A stretch of DNA of 64,000 bases from Methylomonas sp. ZR1. GTDB lineage: Bacteria > Pseudomonadota > Gammaproteobacteria > Methylococcales > Methylomonadaceae. The stretch spans positions 930,001-994,000 of the forward strand of contig NZ_RCST01000001.1 of the NCBI RefSeq assembly GCF_013141865.1, given 5' to 3'. A program made the position numbers and the translations under genes. Every line of letters begins with the position of its first letter. Position 1 is the stretch's first letter. Below are positions 26,147 to 34,948 of this stretch, in pieces. A model generated the notes under the pieces. It was not told the DNA's origin. It searched no databases and saw only the letters and a program-made list of their open reading frames with translations.

Positions 26147-27055
26147 CTATTTTGATTCACCGTTCACCGACCAACTAGCCAGTAAGTTCTGATGTTCGCT
26201 CAAGCTAGGTAAACCCGGCCTGGCGCCCGTTTTGGTGCAGCAAAACGCACCGGCTACGCTGGCGTAACGCAATAATTCTATCCAGCTAAAGCCTTTGGAG
26301 AGGCCGGCGGCAAAGGCGCCGTGAAAGGCGTCGCCGGCGCCGGTGGTGTCTATGGCGACAATAGGCGGCGCGCTGAGGCTGCCCTGTTCCTGGCCGCGTT
26401 GCCAGATCAAGCCGCGTTCGCCCAGGGTAATGACTACCACCGGGGCAATTTGCGCCAGTTTGGCTAAGGCCAGGTTTTCGTCACCGGCATATTGCAGCGC
26501 AAACTTTTCCGAACAGACCAGATAGTCGACTTTATCCAACAGAGCCAAAGTGCCGTCGTGCAGCGAGCCGGCGTCTAACACGGTCGGTACTGGGCGGGTT
26601 AACTGCTTTAATACGCGCAGAGAAATATGCGGCTCGTGACCATCGAACAACAGCACTTTGGCTGCTAAGTCGTCAAAGTCGATAGCGGTTGCGGGCAGGG
26701 CGCTGGTTTGTCCTTTGTAATTGATCAAGGCGCGCTGGCCGTTCGGTTTGACCAGCACGGTCGATAATGGCGTTGGCGATGCGCCGCGCACTACCCAGTG
26801 GCTATCGACGCCATGATCTTGCAACTCCCGTAAATGACTGTCGCCGTATACATCATCACCCAAATAGCCGCAAAAGCCGGCCTTACCGCCTAGTTTAGCC
26901 ACCGTGACCGCGGCGTTGGCGGCAGGTCCGCCACCGCAGCCCAGCAAGTCGTCGGCGACGATCTTTTCATCGGCGCCGGGATGATGCGGCACCGAAAACA
27001 CCAAGTCGTAACTGGCATGGCCGATGCAAAGTACGTCGAGCGGTGTGGCGGTCAT
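26147..27055 (-). CDS. PfkB-family sugar or nucleoside kinase
   Basis: A 302-residue kinase of the ribokinase/PfkB fold. It shows the N-terminal glycine-rich GGGPAANAAVTVAKLGG motif (about residues 40-56) and the C-terminal DTTGAGDAFHGAFAAG signature with the catalytic-base Asp of GAGD (about 237-252). It phosphorylates a small sugar-like substrate with ATP in the cytoplasm. The branch is near the YihV/ribokinase-like group, so the exact substrate cannot be told. Its start overlaps the stop of the RimK-like gene by 4 bp (ATGA), so the two are co-translated. That coupling suggests the kinase modifies a substrate or product of the ligase, although this is only inference from position. Confidence 0.85.
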   Translation of the reverse strand: MTATPLDVLCIGHASYDLVFSVPHHPGADEKIVADDLLGCGGGPAANAAVTVAKLGGKAGFCGYLGDDVYGDSHLRELQDHGVDSHWVVRGASPTPLSTVLVKPNGQRALINYKGQTSALPATAIDFDDLAAKVLLFDGHEPHISLRVLKQLTRPVPTVLDAGSLHDGTLALLDKVDYLVCSEKFALQYAGDENLALAKLAQIAPVVVITLGERGLIWQRGQEQGSLSAPPIVAIDTTGAGDAFHGAFAAGLSKGFSWIELLRYASVAGAFCCTKTGARPGLPSLSEHQNLLASWSVNGESK

Positions 27056-28530
27056 TGCGCGACTCCTTTGCTGCGGTTGTCCATGCGCCGCAGGAATTCG
27101 CTCATGATGGCTTTGTATAATTCATCGCCCAGATATTTGTCTTCCACGCCGCTGTCGATGCTGGGGTTGTCGTTGACTTCAATGACATAGCCTTTGCCCT
27201 TGATTTCTTTTACGTCCACACCGTACAAGCCGTTGCCTATCGGCTGCGTGGCCCTTAACGCCGCGTCCAGTACGCCTTTGGGTACTTCAAAAGTCGGCAG
27301 GGTGTCGAAGTTACCACTGTCGGTGCGTTTGGCGCCGTGCCGGTATATCTGCCAATGGTTTTTCACCATGAAATAGCGGCAGGCATACAGGGCTTTTTGG
27401 TTGAAGATGCCGATGCGCCAGTCAAAATCGGTGTACAAAAACTCCTGGGCCAGCAATAGCGCCGATTGCTCGAACAACTCGGCGACTTTGCTTTCCAATT
27501 CCTGGCGGTTATGCACTTTGACGATGCCGCGCGAAAACGAGCCGTCTGGGATTTTGATCACCACCGGATAACCGGCGCTGGCTTCCAGATTATCCAGGTG
27601 TTGGGTATTGCCCTTGTGCAAAATCCAGGTTTTCGGCGACGGGACTTTGTGGGTGCGAAACAAGTCTGCGAGATAGACTTTATTGGCGCAGCGCAATATT
27701 GAGGTGGGATCGTCAATCACTACCAAGCCTTCCGCTTCGGCTTTTTTGGCGAACCGGTAAGTGTGATGGTCGATGGCGGTGGTCTCGCGGATGAATAAAC
27801 CGTCGAACTCCGGCAGGCGGCCGTAATGATTCAAGGTAATCAGTTCCACATCGATGCCCAGTTGCCGGCCGGCATCGATAAATTTTTTCAGCGCGCCGCG
27901 ATTGCTGGGTGGCAGTTGCTCGGAGGGGTTGATCAGAATCGCCAAATCGTAACGCGCGGTCTTTCTGGCTCGGCTTTTCCGCCAGACCTTTTTACTAAAG
28001 CGATCCAGCGCATCGGCGAATAAGGTCTGCATGGCATCGTCCAACTGCCTGGGGGAGACGGCTTTGAGATCGGTGATTTGCCATTGCTGGTCAAAGCGCA
28101 AGCTGATTTCCAAAATTGGGCAGGCGAAACGCTCAAACAATAGTCGCGCCAATTCTTGAAAGGCCGGTTCCTGCGTGGTGCCAAAATAGCTGTGCAGGAT
28201 AACTTCGCCGTTCTGGTTTTGATGTTTGAAGGCGCGCGCCAGCGGCTGGTTTAAGTCTTCCAATTGCAGGCGGTATAAGGCATTTTTGCCCAAGTCGTTG
28301 ATGACTTTAACCGACGGAATCACATGATGATTGCGGGCCTCGGCCAGCAGCGAGCAATAATAGCCGTCAGATAAATAGGTGTAGCTACTGCACAGGTTGA
28401 TCACCCGCACCCGTTGATCGGGATCGGTTTGTTCGCTGGCCAGATAATCTTCAAAGCTGGCGACCTGATCGCTGGGGTAATAAGGGTTCCAATCCGAAAG
28501 GTCGTCGACGACCAACAGCGTGCTTGCCAT
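27052..28530 (-). CDS. RimK-like ATP-grasp ligase with RLAN N-terminal domain
   Basis: A 492-residue protein. The first part (about 1-200) matches the RLAN domain found only in front of certain RimK-like enzymes. Residues about 280-480 form an ATP-grasp domain with YPVVIKIPDGSFSRGI (nucleotide-binding Lys and glycine loop), the VKEIKGKGYVIEVNDNPSIDSG metal-binding end and the DFDWRIGIFN strand. ATP-grasp ligases of this type join an amino acid to a carboxyl group through an acyl-phosphate. The start at 28530 is chosen because the protein begins MASTLLVVDDL at the family's usual place; an upstream ATG would add 42 unlike residues. It heads a two-gene unit with the PfkB kinase and is divergent (156 bp) from the peptidase and GNAT-C39 genes, an association seen in other proteobacteria. 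Confidence 0.85.
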   Translation of the reverse strand: MASTLLVVDDLSDWNPYYPSDQVASFEDYLASEQTDPDQRVRVINLCSSYTYLSDGYYCSLLAEARNHHVIPSVKVINDLGKNALYRLQLEDLNQPLARAFKHQNQNGEVILHSYFGTTQEPAFQELARLLFERFACPILEISLRFDQQWQITDLKAVSPRQLDDAMQTLFADALDRFSKKVWRKSRARKTARYDLAILINPSEQLPPSNRGALKKFIDAGRQLGIDVELITLNHYGRLPEFDGLFIRETTAIDHHTYRFAKKAEAEGLVVIDDPTSILRCANKVYLADLFRTHKVPSPKTWILHKGNTQHLDNLEASAGYPVVIKIPDGSFSRGIVKVHNRQELESKVAELFEQSALLLAQEFLYTDFDWRIGIFNQKALYACRYFMVKNHWQIYRHGAKRTDSGNFDTLPTFEVPKGVLDAALRATQPIGNGLYGVDVKEIKGKGYVIEVNDNPSIDSGVEDKYLGDELYKAIMSEFLRRMDNRSKGVAQ

Positions 28531-28686
28531 GGTAAAAAATGCCCGAAAGGTTTGTGTTGGGCGGGGATTTTGAAACCAGTCGGGTATTAAGACAAGCCGA
28601 ATTCTGCAATTCCCTCTGCTGTTGCCTATTGCTTGCGGCCTGGGGGTTTGCCACACTGTACTATTACCGTCTCCGAACAGTTGAGT

Positions 28687-29790
28687 ATGCAGATGAGTTT
28701 GTCCCCCTACGGCACCGAAATCGATACCCGCGTTTTCCCGGCTAGTTATGCCAAGGCACGCCAGGCTTGGTTGTCGCTAATCTCTGCGGTGACACACCCG
28801 CTAAGACACGAGATTTATCAATGCGTCGGACTGGGGCCGGACGGCGAATCTTTGCTGACCGATACCGCCTGGATAGGCGATGATCAAGCGGACAACGTGG
28901 TAGTGTGCCTTGCCGCGACGCACGGCGTGGAAGGCTTTGCGGGCAGCGCAATTCAGCTTGATGTGCTGCAAGGCTTAAACAAACGCCAGCTGGATATTCC
29001 CAATGGTACGGCGCTGTTGCTGGTCCACGCCTTAACGCCCTGGGGCTATACCTGGTCGAGGCGCTGCGACGGCGACGGAGTGGATTTGAATCGCAATGCC
29101 GTGGATTTTTCGCAGCCCTTGCCGGAGAACCCGGATTACGACAAGTTGCGGGAGTGGCTGTTCGTGGCGGATGCCGGGCAACGACAACAAGCCTATGCCG
29201 ATTTTAGTCAGCAATACGGTCGAGTCGCGTTGGAAAAAGCCATCAGCGGCGGCCAATACCGCGACCCGTCCGGACCATTTTATGGTGGCCGGGCGCCGGC
29301 GCATGGCCGGCTGGTCTGTGAGGATTTGATCAATCGGCACAGTCTGGCTCAACGCCGTGTGGCTGTGGTGGATTTGCACACCGGCCTTGGCCCCTATGGG
29401 TACGGGGAAATTATCTGCGATCATCAGCCAGACAGCGCAGGAGCAGCGGTTGCGCAGCGTTGGTACGGCGATTCGGTGACGCTGCCGCTGGCAGGGACGT
29501 CCAGCTCGGTACCCAAACTGGGCTTATTGGATTATCTGTGGCACGCCAACATGAATCCGCAAAGCTGCTATGTGACCCTGGAGTTTGGCACGTATAGCAC
29601 CGATCACTTGTTTGAGGTTTTGTTGCGTGATCATCAGCTTTGGGCTGTGGAGGATAACCACGATCAACGCTTCGCACACAGCCTGACGATGCGCCATCAT
29701 TTTTGCCCCAACGACAATGCCTGGCAGGAAATGGTGCTGTTTCGGGCGCGGCAAGTGCTGAGTCAGGCACTGCGCGGGGTGTCGTCTTGA
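28687..29790 (+). CDS. M14-like zinc carboxypeptidase (DUF2817)
   Basis: A 367-residue protein of the M14/DUF2817 metallopeptidase family. Zinc ligands appear as H79 and E82 (ATHGVEGFAG) and H231 (VVDLHTGLG), and the catalytic Glu as E299 (VTLEFGTYS). The substrate-binding Arg segment DLNRNAVDF is present. It has no signal peptide, so it should work in the cytoplasm on a small peptide or amide. The ATG at 28687 is preferred to a start 54 bp upstream because the latter would lie deep in the divergent promoter region. Its last four bases overlap the start of the GNAT-C39 gene. In this setting it may trim the product of the ligase. Confidence 0.82.
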   Translation: MQMSLSPYGTEIDTRVFPASYAKARQAWLSLISAVTHPLRHEIYQCVGLGPDGESLLTDTAWIGDDQADNVVVCLAATHGVEGFAGSAIQLDVLQGLNKRQLDIPNGTALLLVHALTPWGYTWSRRCDGDGVDLNRNAVDFSQPLPENPDYDKLREWLFVADAGQRQQAYADFSQQYGRVALEKAISGGQYRDPSGPFYGGRAPAHGRLVCEDLINRHSLAQRRVAVVDLHTGLGPYGYGEIICDHQPDSAGAAVAQRWYGDSVTLPLAGTSSSVPKLGLLDYLWHANMNPQSCYVTLEFGTYSTDHLFEVLLRDHQLWAVEDNHDQRFAHSLTMRHHFCPNDNAWQEMVLFRARQVLSQALRGVSS

Positions 29791-30908
29791 CAGCTTTAGC
29801 CAACGAGTTGGCGGTGCGCCCGGCGCAAAGTGCCGATCTGGAGGGCTTGGTTGCCTTGGAGAATGCCAGCTTTGCGACCGATAAACTCAGTCGACGCAGT
29901 TTTCGGCATTGGTTAAGTTCCGAGCACCGCGCCCTGCTATTAGCGGAATGGGCCGGGCTAGTGGCCGGCTATATTTTGATCATTTATCATCCCGGTACCC
30001 GCTTGGCGCGGATTTATTCGCTGGCCGTGGCGCCGCAGCTGCGCGGCAAAGGCATAGCCAAGACCTTAATGCTAGCCGGCGAGCAAGCCGCGCGCGACGA
30101 CGGCCGCCTGTACCTGCGTCTGGAAGTCAGTGTGGATAACACGCCGGCCATTGGTTTATACGAGTCGCTGGGTTTTCAAAAGTTTGGTTTGTACCGCGAC
30201 TATTATCAAGACCATAAAGATGCCTTGCGCTATCAAAAGCGCATCCGCCGTTATCGTGACACCCCTCAGCATCGTTCGGTGCATTGGCTACGGCAAACCA
30301 CGCCGTTTACCTGCGGCCCGGCGGCGTTGATGATGGCGATGCACGCTTTGAACAAAAGCTATTTGCCGTCGCGGGAACAGGAAATCGAGCTCTGGCGTGA
30401 AGCGACGACGATTTTCATGACCTCTGGTCACGGCGGTTGTCATCCGATAGGTTTGGCCTTGGCAGCCAAACGCCGGCAGTTTGCCGTGGAGGTCTGGATC
30501 AATCAAACCGGCTCTTTGTTTATCGATAGCGTGCGTAGCGAGGATAAAAAGCAGATTGTCGAGCTGGTCGATACCTGCTTCAAGCGCGAAGCGGCGGAGC
30601 AGGGCGTGTCTATCCACTATGCCAACGTCACGCAGAACGATTTGATCGCCGCCTTCGAGGCCGGGGCGATTCCATTGATCCTGATCAGTACCTTTTCAAT
30701 GGATAGAAAAAAAGCCCCGCATTGGGTAGTGATGAGCGGTTTTGATAAAGATTGTCTGTATATGCACGATTCCGACCCGGACGACGGTCGGCAAAATGAG
30801 CTGGATTGCCAGTTTATTCCGATTGCCCGTGAGGACTTTGATCGTATGTCCTGTTTTGGTAAATCTCGCTTGCGGACGGCGGTGATTGTTTGGCCGAGCA
30901 GCAAATGA
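29787..30908 (+). CDS. GNAT acetyltransferase fused to C39-like cysteine peptidase
   Basis: A 373-residue fusion. Residues about 8-150 form a GNAT N-acetyltransferase domain, with the acetyl-CoA loop in VAPQLRGKGIAKTLM and the NTPAIGLYESLGF end. Residues about 160-370 form a papain-like C39 peptidase with nucleophile C176 (TPFTCGPAAL), general-base H312 (APHWVVMSG) and an Asp in MHDSDP. Such fusions are known next to RLAN/RimK ligases and are thought to release or modify peptide products. The frame has no ATG at its beginning. A TTG at 29787, overlapping the previous stop as TTGA, is the most likely start through translational coupling; a GTG at 29811 is the alternative. Both active sites look intact. 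Confidence 0.85.
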   Translation: MTALANELAVRPAQSADLEGLVALENASFATDKLSRRSFRHWLSSEHRALLLAEWAGLVAGYILIIYHPGTRLARIYSLAVAPQLRGKGIAKTLMLAGEQAARDDGRLYLRLEVSVDNTPAIGLYESLGFQKFGLYRDYYQDHKDALRYQKRIRRYRDTPQHRSVHWLRQTTPFTCGPAALMMAMHALNKSYLPSREQEIELWREATTIFMTSGHGGCHPIGLALAAKRRQFAVEVWINQTGSLFIDSVRSEDKKQIVELVDTCFKREAAEQGVSIHYANVTQNDLIAAFEAGAIPLILISTFSMDRKKAPHWVVMSGFDKDCLYMHDSDPDDGRQNELDCQFIPIAREDFDRMSCFGKSRLRTAVIVWPSSK

Positions 30909-30983
30909 GAGCTTTTCGTTCTCAGCCAGCGGTGCAGACGGTACAATTGAGTTAGCATCCTGTATATTCCCGAGACTTTATTC

Positions 30984-31139
30984 ATGAACAACCAGCGTCA
31001 AGACGACAGCAAGAAAGTTAAAAACATCGCCGCAGTGCTATACCTATTGGTGCTGACATTTTTAGTCGGCGGCTCTTACCTGCACCAGCAGCGAGCGGAA
31101 GCCGAAACTGGTGCTGCCGCTGATAGCGCGCAACCTTAA
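30984..31139 (+). CDS. Small single-span membrane protein (51 residues)
   Basis: A short frame from ATG 30984 to TAA 31137-31139. It encodes a polar, basic N-terminus (MNNQRQDDSKKVKN), one hydrophobic segment (IAAVLYLLVLTFLVGGSYL, about 15-33) and a short Ala/Glu-rich C-terminal tail. The charge pattern predicts an N-in, C-out inner-membrane protein. I do not recognise a family. It lies alone between the GNAT-C39 gene and alaC with its own short leader. The clear membrane topology makes chance less likely, but it has no other support. Confidence 0.55.
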   Translation: MNNQRQDDSKKVKNIAAVLYLLVLTFLVGGSYLHQQRAEAETGAAADSAQP

Positions 31140-31263
31140 ACGCCAAGCCGCGTTTTTCGGACCCGTCTGGCTGCACCGAAATTGACATCGTCTTGCAACA
31201 ACAGTACCTTAGCCGGCTTTCTTTTAGAAGCCGTCTTCAAAATCAGAATCTCAAGAGTCATTA

Positions 31264-32448
31264 ATGGAAGAATTTCATCGCATTAGCCGCCTGCCGCCGT
31301 ATGTTTTTAATATCGTTAACGAGCTGAAAGCCAAAGCCCGAGCGGAGGGCGAAGATGTCATAGACTTTGGGATGGGGAATCCGGACCAACCCACGCCCAA
31401 GCATATTCTCGACAAAATGCTGGAGGTGGCGCAACGCGACGACACGCATCGTTACTCTGTTTCTAAAGGCATTCCCCGTTTGCGTAAAGCCATTTGTGGT
31501 TGGTACAAACGCCGTTTTGATGTTGACTTAGACTTTAATACCGAAGCCATCGTCACCATAGGATCAAAAGAAGGCTTGTCGCATCTGGCCTTAGCCACGC
31601 TGGGCCCCGGCGATGTGGTGTTAGTGCCCAATCCGGCTTACCCGATTCATCCTTACGGCGTGGTGATCGCCGGTGCCGATATTCGCCATGTGCCTTTGAC
31701 GCCGGGCGTCGATTTCTTTGAAGAGCTGCAAAAAGGCATTGCCGAATGCTGGCCCAAGCCGAAGATGTTGATTTTAAACTTTCCGGGCAATCCGACCTGC
31801 CAATGCGTAGAGCTGGATTTTTTTGAGAAAGTGGTGGCGATTTGCAAGGAACATAATATCTGGATCGTCCACGACATCGCTTATGCGGACATCGTGTTCG
31901 ACGGTTATGTGGCCCCCTCGATTTTGCAAGTGGAAGGGGCGAAAGACATCGCCGTGGAGTTTTTCTCCTTGTCCAAAAGTTACAACATGCCGGGCTGGCG
32001 GGTTGGGTTCATGTGTGGCAACCCAACCTTGGTGGCTGCGTTGACCCGGATCAAATCCTATATGGACTACGGCACCTTCACACCGATTCAGGTCGCGGCG
32101 ATTACTGCATTGGAAGGCCCGCAAGATTGCGTGAAAGAAATCTGCGACATGTATAAGGCGCGCCGCGATGTGTTGTGCGACGGCTTGAATGCGATGGGTT
32201 GGCATGTCGAAAAACCGCGGGCGACCATGTTTGTTTGGGCCAAAATTCCGGAAGCCTATCGTGAAATGGGTTCCATCGAGTTTGCCAAGAAATTGATCAT
32301 TGATGCCAAAGTCGCGGTATCGCCCGGCATTGGTTTTGGGCAGCACGGCGACGACCATATTCGCTTTAGTTTGATCGAAAACGAGCACAGAACCCGGCAG
32401 GCCTTGCGCAGCATCCGCAATATGCTGAAAAAAGACAACGTAGTATAA
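31264..32448 (+). CDS. alaC: Alanine/glutamate-pyruvate aminotransferase AlaC
   Basis: A 394-residue class I/II PLP aminotransferase. It opens with [19 protein letters not shown], the hallmark of the AlaC branch, and has the Schiff-base Lys at 238 in [15 protein letters not shown], plus NPTCQC and the C-terminal Arg in [17 protein letters not shown]. It makes alanine from pyruvate and glutamate in the cytoplasm. The gene lies 37 bp before hom and co-directional with thrC, so an amino-acid operon alaC-hom-thrC is likely, as in many gammaproteobacteria. The start at 31264 is the first ATG and begins at the conserved N-terminus. Confidence 0.95.
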   Translation: MEEFHRISRLPPYVFNIVNELKAKARAEGEDVIDFGMGNPDQPTPKHILDKMLEVAQRDDTHRYSVSKGIPRLRKAICGWYKRRFDVDLDFNTEAIVTIGSKEGLSHLALATLGPGDVVLVPNPAYPIHPYGVVIAGADIRHVPLTPGVDFFEELQKGIAECWPKPKMLILNFPGNPTCQCVELDFFEKVVAICKEHNIWIVHDIAYADIVFDGYVAPSILQVEGAKDIAVEFFSLSKSYNMPGWRVGFMCGNPTLVAALTRIKSYMDYGTFTPIQVAAITALEGPQDCVKEICDMYKARRDVLCDGLNAMGWHVEKPRATMFVWAKIPEAYREMGSIEFAKKLIIDAKVAVSPGIGFGQHGDDHIRFSLIENEHRTRQALRSIRNMLKKDNVV

Positions 32449-32485
32449 TCGCCGCCATTTTTGGGTATAACGCTAGGAGTCAGGT

Positions 32486-33796
32486 TTGAAGCCGGTAACA
32501 GTTGGGGTTTTGGGATTGGGTACCGTTGGTGGCGGTACCGTCAACGTACTGAAAAGGAATGCCGGGGAAATCGCTCGCCGGGCCGGCCGTGAAATCTTGG
32601 TCACCCGCGCATCTGCGCGCGACCTGAACCGGACGCGGATTTGCGCTACCGATGGCATTATCTTAACGGCCGATCCGTTCGAAATCGTTAACGACCCGGA
32701 CATTGATGTGGTTGTCGAATTGATCGGCGGCTACGATCTGGCGAAACAATTGGTGTTAACCGCAATTGCCAATGGCAAACACGTGGTTACCGCCAATAAA
32801 GCCCTGATTGCCTTGCACGGCAATGAGATCTTCGCCGAAGCCAGCAAAAAAGGCGTGATGGTGTTGTTCGAAGCGGCGGTGGCCGGCGGCATACCCATCA
32901 TCAAGGCCATCCGCGAAGGCCTGGCCGGTAACCGCATCAAATGGTTGGCCGGTATCATCAACGGCACCGGTAATTTCATCCTCACCGAAATGCGCGACAA
33001 GGGTCGCGATTTTGCCGACGTCTTGGCCGAAGCCCAGGCCTTGGGTTACGCAGAAGCCGATCCCACCTTTGACGTGGAAGGTATCGATGCCGGGCATAAA
33101 TTGACTATCTTGGCCTCAATCGCTTTCGGCATCCCATTGCAGTTCGAGAAAGTCTTCACCGAAGGTATCACCAAGATTACCCGCCTCGACGTCGAATATG
33201 CTGAAGCACTGGGTTACCGAATCAAGAATCTGGGTATCGCCCGCAAGACCGAGGACGGCATCGAGTTGCGCGTGCATCCAACTCTGATTCCCAAACGCCG
33301 CTTGATCGCCAATGTCGACGGCGTGATGAATGCGGTGTTGGTCTGCGGCGACGCGGTCGGCCCCACCTTATACTACGGTGCCGGCGCGGGCGCCGAGCCT
33401 ACGGCGTCAGCCGTGGTAGCGGATTTGGTCGATGTAGTCCGAGCGATGACCAGCGATCCGGAGAACCGGGTGCCGCATCTGGCGTTCCAGGCCGATGCCA
33501 TTGCCGATATACCGGTATTGCCTGCCGAGCACATCAAGACCGCCTATTACTTGCGCCTGACTGCCGAAGACAAGCCCGGCGTGTTAGCCGATGTGACCCG
33601 GATTTTGGCTGCGCACAACATCAGCATTGAAGCTTTGATTCAAAAGGAACCGCCGCAAGGCGAGACTTCCGTGCCGATCATCATGCTGACGCAACTGACC
33701 TTAGAAAAAGAAATGAACGCCGCGATTGCGGCCATCGAAGCGCTGGCGACAGTCAGCGGTAAAGTGGCGCGGATTCGCTTGGAAACTTTAGGATAA
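32486..33796 (+). CDS. hom: Homoserine dehydrogenase
   Basis: A 436-residue monofunctional homoserine dehydrogenase with an N-terminal NAD(P)-binding fold (GVLGLGTVGGGTV), the catalytic domain (KALIALHGNEIF, AAVAGGIPIIKAIREGLAGN, GYAEADPTFDVEGIDAGHKL) and a C-terminal ACT domain (about 355-430) for threonine feedback. It reduces aspartate semialdehyde to homoserine for threonine, methionine and isoleucine. The start is a TTG at 32486, 7 bp after an AGGAG ribosome binding site; no ATG lies near. It is 3 bp from thrC, so the two are surely co-transcribed. Confidence 0.96.
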   Translation: MKPVTVGVLGLGTVGGGTVNVLKRNAGEIARRAGREILVTRASARDLNRTRICATDGIILTADPFEIVNDPDIDVVVELIGGYDLAKQLVLTAIANGKHVVTANKALIALHGNEIFAEASKKGVMVLFEAAVAGGIPIIKAIREGLAGNRIKWLAGIINGTGNFILTEMRDKGRDFADVLAEAQALGYAEADPTFDVEGIDAGHKLTILASIAFGIPLQFEKVFTEGITKITRLDVEYAEALGYRIKNLGIARKTEDGIELRVHPTLIPKRRLIANVDGVMNAVLVCGDAVGPTLYYGAGAGAEPTASAVVADLVDVVRAMTSDPENRVPHLAFQADAIADIPVLPAEHIKTAYYLRLTAEDKPGVLADVTRILAAHNISIEALIQKEPPQGETSVPIIMLTQLTLEKEMNAAIAAIEALATVSGKVARIRLETLG

Positions 33797-33799
33797 ATA

Positions 33800-34894
33800 A
33801 TGGCCATCCCAACTCGCTACACAGGCATCATCGAACGTTACCGCGACCGCTTGCCGGTCTCCGCCGATACCCGGCTGATCAGCCTTTGCGAAGGCAACAC
33901 CCCGCTGATCCAGTTACAAAATATTCCGCGCTTGATTGGCAAGGATGTGGATATTTATGTGAAATTCGAAGGCCTAAATCCGACCGGTTCGTTTAAAGAT
34001 CGCGGTATGACCATGGCCGTGACCAAAGCGGTGGAAGAGGGCAGTCAAGCCATTATTTGTGCGTCCACCGGCAACACCTCGGCTGCCGCCGCAGCGTATG
34101 CGGTGCGGGCCGGCATTCGTGCCTTCGTATTGATTCCCGAAGGCAAGATTGCGTTGGGCAAATTGGCGCAAACCATGATGTACGGAGCCAAGATCATTCA
34201 GATTAAAGGTAATTTCGACGCCGGCATGTCTATCGTTAAGGAAATCACGGATCACGCGCCGGTAACCATCGTGAACTCTATCAACCCTTTCCGTCTGGAA
34301 GGTCAAAAGACCGCTGCTTTCGAGATCGTTGATGCCCTGGGCGATGCGCCCGATTTCCACTGCTTGCCTGTCGGTAACGCCGGCAATATCACCGCGTACT
34401 GGAAGGGCTATAAAGAATATTCAACCGATACTGCCACCCATAAAGCCGTGACCAAAAAACGTCCGGTGATGTGTGGCTATCAAGCGGCCGGCGCCGCGCC
34501 ATTTTTGGCGGGGCACCCAGTGGAAAATCCAGAAACGGTCGCTACAGCCATTCGCATCGGTAATCCGCAATCCTGGGATGGAGCCTGGACCGCGCAGAAG
34601 CAATCCGGTGGTTGGTTCGCATCGTTCACCGATCCGCAAATTCTGGCCGCGCAAAAAATGCTCTCCGCCTATGAAGGTATCTTCTGTGAGCCTGCTTCCG
34701 CCACCTCACTGGCGGGCGCCTTGCACGACATTGCGAATGGCAATATTCCGGAAGGTAGCAAGATAGTCTGTACCTTAACCGGTAACGGCATTAAAGATCC
34801 CGATACCGCCATTGCGCAATGCAAGGACGATCAACCGATCACGATAGACGCGACGCTGGATGCGGTAAAAAAAGCCATTCTGGATTCGATGTGA
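33800..34894 (+). CDS. thrC: Threonine synthase
   Basis: A 364-residue PLP enzyme of the short (class II/Bacillus-like) threonine synthase group. It shows the PLP Lys at 66 in PTGSFKDRGM, CASTGNTSAA for substrate binding and the glycine loop in LPVGNAGNITAYWKGYKE. It converts O-phosphohomoserine to threonine, the last step after hom. A good terminator at 34915-34938 ends the transcript, just in front of recJ. Confidence 0.96.
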   Translation: MAIPTRYTGIIERYRDRLPVSADTRLISLCEGNTPLIQLQNIPRLIGKDVDIYVKFEGLNPTGSFKDRGMTMAVTKAVEEGSQAIICASTGNTSAAAAAYAVRAGIRAFVLIPEGKIALGKLAQTMMYGAKIIQIKGNFDAGMSIVKEITDHAPVTIVNSINPFRLEGQKTAAFEIVDALGDAPDFHCLPVGNAGNITAYWKGYKEYSTDTATHKAVTKKRPVMCGYQAAGAAPFLAGHPVENPETVATAIRIGNPQSWDGAWTAQKQSGGWFASFTDPQILAAQKMLSAYEGIFCEPASATSLAGALHDIANGNIPEGSKIVCTLTGNGIKDPDTAIAQCKDDQPITIDATLDAVKKAILDSM

Positions 34895-34914
34895 TTCTAA
34901 CGAGGAGCATCGAC

Positions 34915-34938
34915 AAGCCGGCAATTGCCGGCTTTTTT
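34915..34938 (+). terminator. Rho-independent terminator after thrC
   Basis: AAGCCGGCAATTGCCGGCTT is a perfect self-complementary stem followed by T residues. It ends 10 bp before the likely recJ ATG, so recJ either has a start inside or upstream of this site or depends on read-through. Confidence 0.85.
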
Positions 34939-34948
34939 ATTGCCTGAT

